From: Alteribacillus bidgolensis
Lineage (GTDB): Bacteria; Bacillota; Bacilli; Bacillales; Marinococcaceae
Direction of reading: 5' to 3'
DNA length: 64,000 bases
Assembly (NCBI RefSeq): GCF_002886255.1
Contig: NZ_KZ614149.1
Coordinates: 2,790,001 to 2,854,000, forward strand
The translations under genes and the position numbers were made by a program. The number at the start of each line of letters is the position of its first letter. Position 1 is the first letter of the stretch. A model generated the notes under the pieces. That model was not told the origin of the DNA, did not search any database, and saw only the letters and a program-made list of their open reading frames with translations. Below, piece after piece: positions 9,200-17,583 of this stretch.

Positions 9200-9424
9200 T
9201 GTTATCCCTCCTTTTGTTTTATCTAATGGAATCTCATTTCGTTTTACGGAACTTTGAATTCATTCTAAATTGCTTCTTTTATTATTTCAAGTATTTTTTT
9301 ACGATGAACATTTTTGTTGTTCATTTTCCGTGGATATTTGCTTTTTTGGTAATTTGATGATGACAAGGGAAGGATTGTTTGATAGAATGTTCCTAATTCA
9401 AAAATTCCATTTGGTAATACCCTT

Positions 9425-9443
9425 TTCCATTAGATGGTACAAT
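9425..9443 (+). promoter_or_regulatory. Candidate IclR box overlapping an extended -10
   Basis: TTCCAT-TAG-ATGGTA (9425-9439) is an imperfect inverted repeat. It runs into TGGTACAAT, an extended -10 element, ahead of the broken oxidoreductase gene. Related copies are TTCCAT-CTA-ATGGAA at 10160 and the half-site TTCCATTAGAT upstream of iclR (9221-9232, minus strand). Between 9200 and 9520 I see no gene. Confidence 0.45.
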
Positions 9444-9520
9444 TATAACTATTATTGTATCCGTTTTCAATGTGTGCAGGGTAAACGTCATTAATCATTC
9501 TTAGTGGGAGGTGTAAGAAA

Positions 9521-9930
9521 TGAATACAGATGTGGTAGGTATGAATCCAGAAGGAAAAGAAAATTAGATTATCGTAAAGAGAAAAATGTTATATTAATGG
9601 TCGGACACCAAAGACGATTTTAAAATGGATAAGCTGCGCCCGTTTCTGTTTTCCGAGGAAAATATGCTTTAGATTCTAACCAAAGATCATGAGTATTAAA
9701 CGAAGCGTGAAGGTTGAATACAGGAAGCGTTCCATTACTTATTAATGGAATTCATGACATTGATATCCTTCGCTATGTAACTGGTTTAACGATTGAAAGT
9801 TTATGCTGCAGATCGGAAGACGCTTCGAAACCATCCCGTAGAAGACGCTGCTTTTATTATTTTGATGCAGGCAGGAAGGAGCAGCGATTAATTATTCTAT
9901 CTCTGATGGCGATCTTCTCTATGTTCTTAT
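9521..9930 (+). pseudogene. Decayed Gfo/Idh/MocA-family oxidoreductase
   Basis: An ATG with a good ribosome site (gtgggaggtgtaag) opens a frame that stops after 15 codons. Scattered conserved pieces follow in different frames: VGHQRRF near 9600; GSVPLLINGIHDIDILRYVTG near 9720-9790, the typical substrate-binding helix of this family; and VEDAAFIILMQAGR near 9840, then SISDGD. Several stops and frameshifts separate them, and the Rossmann domain is missing. It lies at the head of the transporter operon and may once have been a pathway dehydrogenase. Family identity is confident from the motifs; the original length is not recoverable. Confidence 0.7.
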
Positions 9931-10097
9931 GTATTAACTTGAATAAAAATCCGAAACATTATCATTACAAAGAAAAATGATTTGTGGTTACTTTTTCGGG
10001 ACAAAAGGAAGTATTGCTTTTCCAAGTTTCAGAGTTTTTTCGTATGAGGAGGATAAATTCCGCTTTTTGAAATTATGCATTTTTTTGATTTTTCATG

Positions 10098-10126
10098 GTG
10101 ACGCGATTATAAAGGTCTGGTACAAT
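10098..10126 (+). promoter_or_regulatory. Promoter of the tricarboxylate transporter operon
   Basis: GTGACG, 17-bp spacer, TACAAT with an upstream TGG (extended -10). It lies about 220 bp before the first binding-protein gene and about 35 bp before the palindrome at 10160. Confidence 0.45.
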
Positions 10127-10159
10127 ACTTGTAACAAAGTTCCATTGAATAATAATCCA

Positions 10160-10174
10160 TTCCATCTAATGGAA
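10160..10174 (+). promoter_or_regulatory. Candidate IclR operator, perfect inverted repeat
   Basis: TTCCAT-CTA-ATGGAA, a perfect 6-3-6 palindrome just downstream of the transporter promoter. A degenerate further copy (TTCCATTGAATAATAATCCAT) starts at 10140. The position would suit repression of the transporter genes by the adjacent IclR protein, but which protein binds is inferred. Confidence 0.5.
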
Positions 10175-10347
10175 TTTTAATTTTCTGTAATTTGTAAGCG
10201 TTGCCAAGTAGCCGCCGCTCATTTCTTATGGTAATTTTATATAAAAATGTAACGCTTTGAAAAGATTTTGTCGTATTAAGGAGAAAATTATTTATATTTG
10301 TTATATTTATCTTTATGAAACGATTAATCTTACAAGGAGGAATTGTA

Positions 10348-11406
10348 ATGTCTATGAAAAAAAGAGTGAAATTAATAGGATCATCACTATTTTTAACCCC
10401 TATGCTTCTTCTCGCAGCCTGCGGTGGAGGCAATGATACAGGAGCTTCAAATGAGGATGCAGAAAATTACCCAGAACGTGACATCAGCGGTGTAATTCAA
10501 TGGGGCGAAGGCGGGGCCACAGATAACATTTCGCGTACGCTTGCTCCGCTTGCTGAAGAAGAACTAGGCGGCACCCTTGTTATGGAAAACCGCGAAGGCG
10601 CATCTGGTGCTACAGGCGCTCAATATGTATATGATCAGCCGGCTGATGGCTACACGTTATTATTTGGTGCGGAAAATCCAAACCTTTATCAAGTGCTAGG
10701 TATTTCTGAAAGAGATTACTTAACCGATTTTGAACCAGTAAGCATTATCGGCCAGAGCTATGCAGGAATTGTCGTAAAAGAAGACTCTCCATTTGAAAGT
10801 TTAGAAGATTTAATTGAATATTCCACTGAAAATCCTGGAGACATTACAATGGGGACTTCTGGTGAAGGCGGCCTTCCTCACGTGGCAAGCGCGATGCTGC
10901 AAGCGGAACTTGGAACCGAATTTAACCAAGTGCCTTATAACGGAGACGGTCCATTAGCTACCGCATTACTAGGGGATGAAATTGACGCTACCGTCCTTGC
11001 CGTTTCAGCTGCACAAGAATACGTAGAGTCCGGTGACTTTCGCATGTTAGCTGTCATTAATGATGAACCGCTCGATTCTGCACCGGATGTACCAGCTATT
11101 ACCGACGAGTATCCTGAGTTTGAAAAATACTTGCCTTGGGGACCATTCCAGGGAGTTTTCGCTCATAAAGACACCCCGGACGCCATCATAGACAAGCTGT
11201 CAGATTCATTTGAAAAAGCCCAAGAAGACGAAGAATTCCAGGAAACGTTAGAAAATCTCGGTGTAAATCCATTGAATATTAACGGAGAAGAAGCGATTGA
11301 ATATCTTGAACAAAACCGCTCTACTTCCACTTGGATGCTGTACGACGCAGGAGCAACCGAAACATCCCCAGAAGAATTTGATATTCCAAGAGTAGACGAG
11401 GAATAG
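10348..11406 (+). CDS. tctC: Tripartite tricarboxylate transporter substrate-binding lipoprotein 1
   Basis: A 352-residue extracytoplasmic binding protein (TctC/Bug family). The start is ATG 10348, 7 nt after AAGGAGG; an upstream in-frame ATG lacks a site. The signal peptide ends in the lipobox LLAAC with Cys25, so it should be lipid-anchored. The mature part has the TctC patterns GGATDNISRTLAP, GASGATGAQYVYDQPADGYTLL and LPHVASAMLQAELG. It delivers a di- or tricarboxylate to TctA/TctB, presumably the substrate of the divergent operon. The next gene is a close paralogue. Confidence 0.93.
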   Translation: MSMKKRVKLIGSSLFLTPMLLLAACGGGNDTGASNEDAENYPERDISGVIQWGEGGATDNISRTLAPLAEEELGGTLVMENREGASGATGAQYVYDQPADGYTLLFGAENPNLYQVLGISERDYLTDFEPVSIIGQSYAGIVVKEDSPFESLEDLIEYSTENPGDITMGTSGEGGLPHVASAMLQAELGTEFNQVPYNGDGPLATALLGDEIDATVLAVSAAQEYVESGDFRMLAVINDEPLDSAPDVPAITDEYPEFEKYLPWGPFQGVFAHKDTPDAIIDKLSDSFEKAQEDEEFQETLENLGVNPLNINGEEAIEYLEQNRSTSTWMLYDAGATETSPEEFDIPRVDEE

Positions 11407-11421
11407 ATTTGGAGGAAGAAA

Positions 11422-12471
11422 GTGATAAAAAAGAATATAAAAAATCTATCATTGTCCTTAGCTGTTATGCTTACTGTTTTTCTCACAGCTTGCGGCAATT
11501 CAAACAGTACTTCAGAAACAGACGCATCTTCTTATCCTGAAAAAGATATCGACGGAGTTATTATTTGGGGGGAAGGCGGAGCAACAGACAATATTTCCAG
11601 AACATTAGCTCCTCTTGTCGAAGAGGAACTTGGCGGATCTTTAGTTATGCAGAACAAAGAAGGCGCAGCTGGAGCAATTGCGACGCAATACGTATATGAT
11701 CAGCCCGCTGACGGTCACACGCTTCTGTTTGGAGCGGAAAACCCAAACCTTTATCAAGTGCTCGATATCTCAGAAAGAGATTACATGAACGATTTCACAC
11801 CGATAAGCATTTTCGGACAAAATTTCGGAGGCCTTGTCGTGCACGAGGACTCCGAATTTGAAACGATCGAAGACGTCATTGATTTCGCAAAAGAAAACCC
11901 TGGTGAATTAAATATGGGCTACTCCGGTGAAGGAAGTCTTCCTCACGTAGCTAGTGCTATGCTAGAAGCTGAGTTAGACACAGAATTTAATTACGTTCCT
12001 TATGACGGTGACGGACCTCTGGCAACAGCTCTATTAGGAAAAGAAATTGATGCCACTGTTCTGTCTGTGTCAGCAGCTCAAGAATATGTGGACGCAGGAG
12101 ATTTCCGCATGCTGTCTGTCATTAACGATGAAGCATTAGAAACGGCATCAGATGTGCCTCCTATCACAGAGTCCTATCCTGCATTTGAAAAATATTTCCC
12201 GTGGGGGCCTTTTCAAGGAGTATTCGTTCATAAAGATACACCAGAGAGCATTGTAACGAAATTAACGGATGCTTTTGAAACCGCACAAGAAAATGAAGAA
12301 TTCCAAAATACATTAGAAAGCCTCGGTGTCGTCCCGCTTAATATAAACGGGGAAGAAGCAGTAGAGTATGTGGATAAAAACCGGTCTACATCTACCTGGC
12401 TGCTGCACGACGCAGGTGCTGCTGAAATATCTCCTGAGGAATTTGACATTCCAAGAGTAGACGAGGACTAA
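11422..12471 (+). CDS. tctC: Tripartite tricarboxylate transporter substrate-binding lipoprotein 2
   Basis: A 349-residue paralogue of the preceding protein; by eye about 70% of residues are the same, including the C-terminal EEFDIPRVDE. It starts with GTG after GGAGGAAGAA. The lipobox is FLTAC with Cys24. It lies 15 bp after the first copy and 19 bp before tctB, so the operon encodes two binding proteins for one membrane pair. Signal peptides and linkers differ more than the binding domains. Differing residues in the binding lobes (for example GTSGEGG versus GYSGEGS) could give different ligands. Confidence 0.93.
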   Translation: MIKKNIKNLSLSLAVMLTVFLTACGNSNSTSETDASSYPEKDIDGVIIWGEGGATDNISRTLAPLVEEELGGSLVMQNKEGAAGAIATQYVYDQPADGHTLLFGAENPNLYQVLDISERDYMNDFTPISIFGQNFGGLVVHEDSEFETIEDVIDFAKENPGELNMGYSGEGSLPHVASAMLEAELDTEFNYVPYDGDGPLATALLGKEIDATVLSVSAAQEYVDAGDFRMLSVINDEALETASDVPPITESYPAFEKYFPWGPFQGVFVHKDTPESIVTKLTDAFETAQENEEFQNTLESLGVVPLNINGEEAVEYVDKNRSTSTWLLHDAGAAEISPEEFDIPRVDED

Positions 12472-12490
12472 GACAAGGAGAGAAACCACC

Positions 12491-12976
12491 ATGTTTTCAT
12501 TCAAATCATCGCTCCCTGGAATTTTTATGGTTATTGTTAGTCTGCTTGTATTAAGCCAGGCTGTCGTCATGGAAAACCAATCGATTATAGATCCGGCAAG
12601 CGGAAGCTTTTTTCCCGCTCTCATTGCTTTAATTATGCTTTGTGCCGGAATCGTTACGATTTTTCAAGATCGCTCTTCCACCCAAAAGAAAGCAGCAAAA
12701 ACGACAGAACAGGAGAATGAATCAAATGAGGCTGCAGCTGCAGAGACATTTACGAAAAAAGATTACAAGTTAATTCTGACCTATTTCTGTCTCGTAATTG
12801 GTTTTGTCATCTTGCTTCCTATTTTAACGTTTTTCCCAGCTGCTTTTTTATTTTTAGCAGCCAGCATGTTCTATTTAAAAGGGATATCCTGGCTGCTCAA
12901 TGTAACCGTCTCTTTAGCAACCATTGTTGTAATCTACTTTTTATTTTCGCAGTTGTTTAATATTGTGTTTCCATAA
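12491..12976 (+). CDS. tctB: Tripartite tricarboxylate transporter small membrane subunit
   Basis: A 161-residue protein with four predicted helices and a charged Glu-rich central loop (about residues 60-85). Order, size and N-terminus (PASGSFFPALIALIMLCAGI) fit TctB, the poorly conserved 4-TM subunit that assists TctA. It lies between tctC and tctA with short gaps. A purine-rich ribosome site (acaaggagagaaacc) precedes the ATG. Confidence 0.88.
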   Translation: MFSFKSSLPGIFMVIVSLLVLSQAVVMENQSIIDPASGSFFPALIALIMLCAGIVTIFQDRSSTQKKAAKTTEQENESNEAAAAETFTKKDYKLILTYFCLVIGFVILLPILTFFPAAFLFLAASMFYLKGISWLLNVTVSLATIVVIYFLFSQLFNIVFP

Positions 12977-12988
12977 GGAGAATTCACC

Positions 12989-14485
12989 ATGGATATCCTA
13001 CAACAATTTCTTACACCATTTATTAATGTAGAATTGCTGCTTTTAGTGGCTGTCGGGACACTGGCTGGCATTTTTGTCGGTGCTATTCCCGGGCTTTCGG
13101 TAACGATGGCCGTTGCTCTTTTGCTGTCTCTTACCTATTCCTGGGACATGCTCCCGGCGCTTGCCTTGATGCTTGGTATTTATTACGGAGGCGTTTTTGG
13201 CGGATCAAGAGCAGCTATTCTCGTCAATATGCCAGGCTCTCCATCCTCAGTAGCAACGTCTTTTGACGGCTTCCCTCTTTCGCAGCAAGGAGAAGCTCGA
13301 ATGGCCTTAACATTAACAACCATTTTCTCGTTTATCGGAGGTCTCGTCGGGGTTGCAGTCTTGGCTACCGCTGCTCCGCTTGTATCAACGATTGCGATCC
13401 AGTTCGGGCAGCGCGATTATTTTTTACTTGCGATGCTCGGGCTGTTATTAATCGGTAGTTTGAGCCAGGGATCGATGGCAAAAGGGGTGTTTGCTGCTGG
13501 TGCCGGGATCATACTAGGTCTGGTCGGCATGGACTCAATCGGAGGGGGAAGCCGTTTCACCTTTGGTTCCCTGCAGCTCATGAACGGCATTGATTTTGTC
13601 GTAGCGATTTTAGGGTTGTTTGGTATGTCGGAAATTTTATACCAGCTGAAAACGTTAAACGAAAAAGGGCAAACAGTCACGTTAAAGAAAATGGTGTTTC
13701 CGCCGCTTCGTTTTTTGTTTAAATTTTTACCGCTGTCCATGCGTGTATCGATTATGGGGGTTTTAATTGGTGCACTTCCTGGTGCAGGCGGTGAAATCGC
13801 AGCACTGCTGGCTTACGACCACGCCAAGCGGACGACGAAAAAACCGAACCGGCCGTTTGGAAAAGGCGCGTACGAAGGGGTTATTGCCCCAGAAGCGGGT
13901 AACAACTCGGCAATTGGCGGGGCGCTTATTCCGTTATTGACACTCGGTATTCCAGGTGATGCGGTGACCGCCATCTTCATCGGTGCCTTGTTTATTCATG
14001 GGCTGCAGCCTGGACCGATGCTGATGGAACAAAGCGGTGACTTGTTTTGGGTCATGGTTGGCTCTTCTGTTTTGGCTAACGTCTTTCTATTGATTTTTGG
14101 CTTGTTGGTCGTAGGTATCTTTATTCGAGTCGTAACGATTCCAAAACAAATTCTGCTTCCCATCATCGCGGTCATTACGGTCATTGGTGCATATGCCTTG
14201 AATAACAATATAACCGACGTGTATTGGATGCTTGGCTTTGGGATAGTCGGTTTCTTTATGAAAGTCCATAACTTCTCGGTAGCACCGCTTGTGTTAGGTC
14301 TTATTTTAGGCCCGCTCATTGATACATCATTCCGCCGTGCCTATATGGCCGCCCAGGAGCCTTCAACATTCTTATTAGGGTTTGTGAACTCCCCGATCAG
14401 TATCCTATTAACGCTGGCATTTGTATTTACTATTTTCTCCCAAACAAAAATGTATGGCAGAATGAAAGAAAAGATGAAAAAATAA
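12989..14485 (+). CDS. tctA: Tripartite tricarboxylate transporter large membrane subunit
   Basis: A 498-residue, about 12-helix permease. TctA signatures are present: GAIPGLSVTMAVALLLSLTY, YYGGVFGGSRAAILVNMPG, GALPGAGGEIAALLAYDHAK and APEAGNNSAIGGALIPLLTLGIPG. It is the ion-driven channel subunit that takes up carboxylates handed over by TctC. It is the last gene of the operon and is followed by a strong terminator. Confidence 0.95.
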   Translation: MDILQQFLTPFINVELLLLVAVGTLAGIFVGAIPGLSVTMAVALLLSLTYSWDMLPALALMLGIYYGGVFGGSRAAILVNMPGSPSSVATSFDGFPLSQQGEARMALTLTTIFSFIGGLVGVAVLATAAPLVSTIAIQFGQRDYFLLAMLGLLLIGSLSQGSMAKGVFAAGAGIILGLVGMDSIGGGSRFTFGSLQLMNGIDFVVAILGLFGMSEILYQLKTLNEKGQTVTLKKMVFPPLRFLFKFLPLSMRVSIMGVLIGALPGAGGEIAALLAYDHAKRTTKKPNRPFGKGAYEGVIAPEAGNNSAIGGALIPLLTLGIPGDAVTAIFIGALFIHGLQPGPMLMEQSGDLFWVMVGSSVLANVFLLIFGLLVVGIFIRVVTIPKQILLPIIAVITVIGAYALNNNITDVYWMLGFGIVGFFMKVHNFSVAPLVLGLILGPLIDTSFRRAYMAAQEPSTFLLGFVNSPISILLTLAFVFTIFSQTKMYGRMKEKMKK

Positions 14486-14498
14486 ATCGGGATGTAAA

Positions 14499-14536
14499 GA
14501 GCCGTTTCCAAACGCACATTGGAAACGGCTCCTTTT
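14499..14536 (+). terminator. Terminator of the tct operon
   Basis: Perfect 13-bp stem gagccgtttccaa / ttggaaacggctc with a 7-nt loop, followed by cttttg, 13 bp after the tctA stop. Confidence 0.9.
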
Positions 14537-14817
14537 GACGTGATTAGAATAATTCCAGGGGGGCCTCTATTATTTTTTATTGTCCTGTTTTTATGTAGTT
14601 ATTGCTTTTATTTTTGAATGTTTTCCCGCTCTAGTAAAAGTTGTTCACCTTACAAAAATAATAACTCTGATGCTGCATCGATGATATTCTAGTAAACGTT
14701 ATCTCCTATCACATCACACAAAAAGTCTATGTCACTTTGAGCAATAATTCAGCAACGTTTTTTTAAAAAATTGCCCGCAATCTTTAGCGCTGACTACTTT
14801 TATATCACCTTTCCCCT

Positions 14818-15108
14818 TTAATACGAGCTGTTTTTCTTAAATGCAAAAATAAGCGGGTTAATGAAAGATAAACCTGCAATTTTCAGAAATAAATAAGAAG
14901 AAACAGCGTCACCTGCGAGGTTAAATTCGTCTACAATATTTCCACTTGAATAAAGAGTGATGGCCGATATGCAAATAGAAAGGAGGGAGATACTGGTAAC
15001 AGAAAAAAGTTTCATGAGGTTGTTTTTTTGAAAAATAACGATGAACAATATAACTAGTGACGCAATGGTTAAAGCTACAAACACTGGTCTTAAATTCCGG
15101 ATATACAT
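14818..15108 (-). CDS. Small hypothetical membrane protein
   Basis: A 96-residue reading frame with three hydrophobic segments (residues about 8-26, 32-52 and 70-88) and a charged C-terminus (FKKNSSY). I recognise no family and see no strong ribosome site, only AGTGGA before the ATG. It sits just downstream of the decayed beta-propeller gene on the same strand. It could be a relict, or a real small membrane protein. The stretch 14537-14817 before it holds nothing recognisable. Confidence 0.35.
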   Translation of the reverse strand: MYIRNLRPVFVALTIASLVILFIVIFQKNNLMKLFSVTSISLLSICISAITLYSSGNIVDEFNLAGDAVSSYLFLKIAGLSFINPLIFAFKKNSSY

Positions 15109-15255
15109 ATTCCACTAATATCACCTTCTGTCCAATAAATCCAACTCATTTTTGACGTTTTTTTCCTTTGAAAATAGTATGCTGGCAGCACCATTTCATA
15201 ACCCAGCATACCTGCAGTTTTAAATGAATTCCAGCCTCTCGTTAAAATTCGGAAC

Positions 15256-15960
15256 TTATTTATCAAATTCCTCCGTCTTTCCGTCACGCGTTTCTGCTAT
15301 TATTTTCTCAAAATAGAATGAACGGTAGTTTCCATCGTAAATTGGGGTTTGACCAGAACCATCTACATTTATTCGATAAATAACGCCGTCGTTTGCATAC
15401 ACGACTACCCTTCCATCTATATAAAAATGATAATGGTCTACACCGCTGAATCCGGTTTTTTCACCTATTCCAATTCTGTCGAGAGATAAGGAAGCAATAA
15501 CTTCTTTATTTGAGCCATCAAGATCGGAACGGACAAAATGAACGTCTGTTGAATCAATATTACTCTGATCCTCTTTTTCTAAATAATAAAGCTCGTTCCC
15601 AATAACGGAAAAATTAGAGTAAGACCACGTTTCTCTCGAATCAGCAGGGTAGGAATCAGGACTGCCGAATAATTTTGTCTTCTCGCTTCCATCCAGTCGT
15701 ACTCTGTACTAGTCATTATTATACATTTCTTCCACTTCTGAAGAAGTATTATGAACGACAAAGTACAACAAGCTGTCATGATAAATTAAGTCGTTTTCTT
15801 TCCCAGCCCAGGAGCAGAATTATAACCTTTTACTAAAATCGCAATAATCACCTTCGAAGTCTTGTTCCTCGAGGTCCAAGTAAAAGTTATCGAATTATAT
15901 GAACTTCTTCCTGCCGAAGTCTTGATTTTGCTTTTTAGTGATAACGCTCTATCTGGACAT
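15256..15960 (-). pseudogene. Decayed beta-propeller (DUF5050-like) protein
   Basis: On the minus strand one frame reads a repetitive protein with WSYSNFSVIGNELYYLEK, VHFVRSDLDGSNKEVI and GVIYRINVDGSGQTPIYDG, typical of WD40/TolB-like beta-propeller proteins of the DUF5050 type. The frame contains in-frame stops, including a TAG at 15709-15711 and others near 15822 and 15910, while coding character continues on both sides (KENDLIYHDSLLYFVVHNT upstream). No start codon or N-terminal signal remains. The intact 3' end finishes ETRDGKTEEFDK. It appears to be a lost exported or envelope protein. Confidence 0.6.
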
Positions 15961-16077
15961 CCTCGGAAACTGCGGTTTAAATGACAACAGGTGAGGATTA
16001 AATTTCGTTTATTATGAATGACATTCAAGAAAGAACAGCATATTAAGGAAAAATAACAGTTTGAAGGTGATCTTACA

Positions 16078-16386
16078 ATGGAATTTATACCGCGTGAACA
16101 ACTAATAAATGAGCTGCAGGACTCTTTTAATCCTCTCATGGAAAAATACGACATAGACAACATCGGTGTGTTTGAAGAAGAAGGCCAGGATGATTCTTAT
16201 TACGTCGGATATACAGTAAGTAAAAACGGGAAAGTTTACATGGTGCATCTTCCGTATAAAAAAAATAAGGATGGCCATTTAGCTCGTGCTCAAGGAGGAT
16301 GGACGGTTGAAACGGATGAACCTGCGACTGTGGACGAAGAAGGTTATGAGGACTTAGATGACGTTTTCCAAAGATTTCTTACGTAA
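16078..16386 (+). CDS. Conserved hypothetical protein (DUF5634-like)
   Basis: A 102-residue acidic cytoplasmic protein. The N-terminus MEFIPREQLINELQDSF, the VFEEEGQDDSYYVGYTVSKNGK strand pair and the WTVETDEP block resemble, from memory, the Bacillus DUF5634 family, whose function is unknown. The ribosome site GAAGGTGATC precedes the ATG. It stands alone between a decayed gene and a gene-poor stretch. Confidence 0.7.
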   Translation: MEFIPREQLINELQDSFNPLMEKYDIDNIGVFEEEGQDDSYYVGYTVSKNGKVYMVHLPYKKNKDGHLARAQGGWTVETDEPATVDEEGYEDLDDVFQRFLT

Positions 16387-16555
16387 ACATAACTTTTTAA
16401 ATGAAATTTGGTGATGAACAATGAACTGAAAGCCGTCTATATCAGCCCCTTTAAATGTTTTCTTTGTGTCCAAGATTTTAAAATATTTTATCACTTTCAA
16501 AACTCGGGATGCTTATCTTGATAGTGAATGTTTTTAGAATAGCAAACGCAAGGTA

Positions 16556-16789
16556 TTGTGGACTATTGTAATATTCTTTTTCCCAAAACAATCCTTTAAA
16601 AAATATTTGTCAGTTACATTATTGTGTTCCTGTATTTTGCTAATACAAACACTCCTTAACCCCATTTTCAATTGGTGGAAGGTAAAAGGAGGAACCAAGT
16701 ACATGGTATTTGATGCCTTATCTTTTTTTTCGGGCCATTTTTCAAGATTAATTTGTGGGATCTTGCGAAAACACATATTTACTCATTGA
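16556..16789 (+). pseudogene. Possible remnant of a small membrane protein
   Basis: A TTG-started frame of 77 codons, directly preceded by a stop and lacking a ribosome site. It has a hydrophobic segment followed by FNWWKVKGGTKYMVFD and FFSGHFSRLICGI, a pattern that recalls the CBO0543-type membrane proteins common in Bacillaceae (memory, weak). The rest of 16387-16985 shows no gene. Probably a fragment. Confidence 0.25.
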
Positions 16790-16985
16790 AGTATGTTGGA
16801 AATAATTAAGAATCAAGAAGACTAATTGTCGCTTCATTGATGAAATGTTTTTGATATCCAAAATAAGTTGCTTCAGACAATACCCACATATCTAAATACA
16901 CATTAGATAATGGTGGTAACAAATAAATGTAAACAACATACAATATGGCAGGCAATGGCCCAAATTTTTTAAAGAGGGTGTTTTT

Positions 16986-17468
16986 TTGAGACAACAAAAT
17001 GTAATGTGGCAGCCTGTCGTGATTGAGCTGAATCGCAGTCTATACAGTGAAGAAATGGTTTGTTCCATGAGCACCCAATTGTTTTATATTCCCGAAACGG
17101 AAAACTTGCAGGGAAATGAAGAAATGCATTCCCACCTTGTTCCCGCCTCTTATCACCGCGTGACTGCTAGTGGTTCAGCAGAAAGAATAATGAATGGAGA
17201 ATATGACCCGTCCATTGTGCAAACTTTGGTCAACTGCATTCAAAACGCAGAACAGAGAGATCGTAACGTACGTAATGGATTACAAGTCATGAGAAACGCT
17301 GCTCCCTCGTCCTACAAACCGTTTATTGAAAACATTATACGTTGGCAGGATGATGCGGAAAGGTATTTACAAAATGCTAAACAATTAACCATGCAGGTTA
17401 CAGGTGCAGCCGAAGGACAGGGACAGTCCCCGTACAGTCAATCACAGAGAGCGTGGCCGTATTTTTAA
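16986..17468 (+). CDS. Hypothetical protein, 160 residues
   Basis: Starts at TTG 16986, set by GAGGGTG five bases upstream. There is no signal peptide or membrane helix. The middle (VNCIQNAEQRDRNVRNGLQVMRN) is predicted helical, with Gln- and Asn-rich composition, and the tail is GQGQSPYSQSQRAWPYF. The pattern of short helices with a Q/S/Y-rich tail reminds me of spore-associated Bacillus proteins, but I cannot assign a family. Monocistronic. Confidence 0.6.
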   Translation: MRQQNVMWQPVVIELNRSLYSEEMVCSMSTQLFYIPETENLQGNEEMHSHLVPASYHRVTASGSAERIMNGEYDPSIVQTLVNCIQNAEQRDRNVRNGLQVMRNAAPSSYKPFIENIIRWQDDAERYLQNAKQLTMQVTGAAEGQGQSPYSQSQRAWPYF

Positions 17469-17583
17469 ACACAAATGTTGGAAAATGCAGTTCCTTTTAT
17501 CATCGTTTTGTTTCCATCACCAAATCTAACGTCTTATGTTACACTATTAGTAAAATCTCGTGGAATGACAGGCAGGTGAAACG

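Noticed and set aside
14537..14817. Possible gene between tctA and the small membrane protein
   Set aside because: All frames are short and A/T-rich with no ribosome site.
16806..16997. Minus-strand frame with a hydrophobic segment (ILYVVYIYLLPPLSNVY)
   Set aside because: No ribosome site, no match to a known family, and it covers the region just before a plus-strand gene with a good site.
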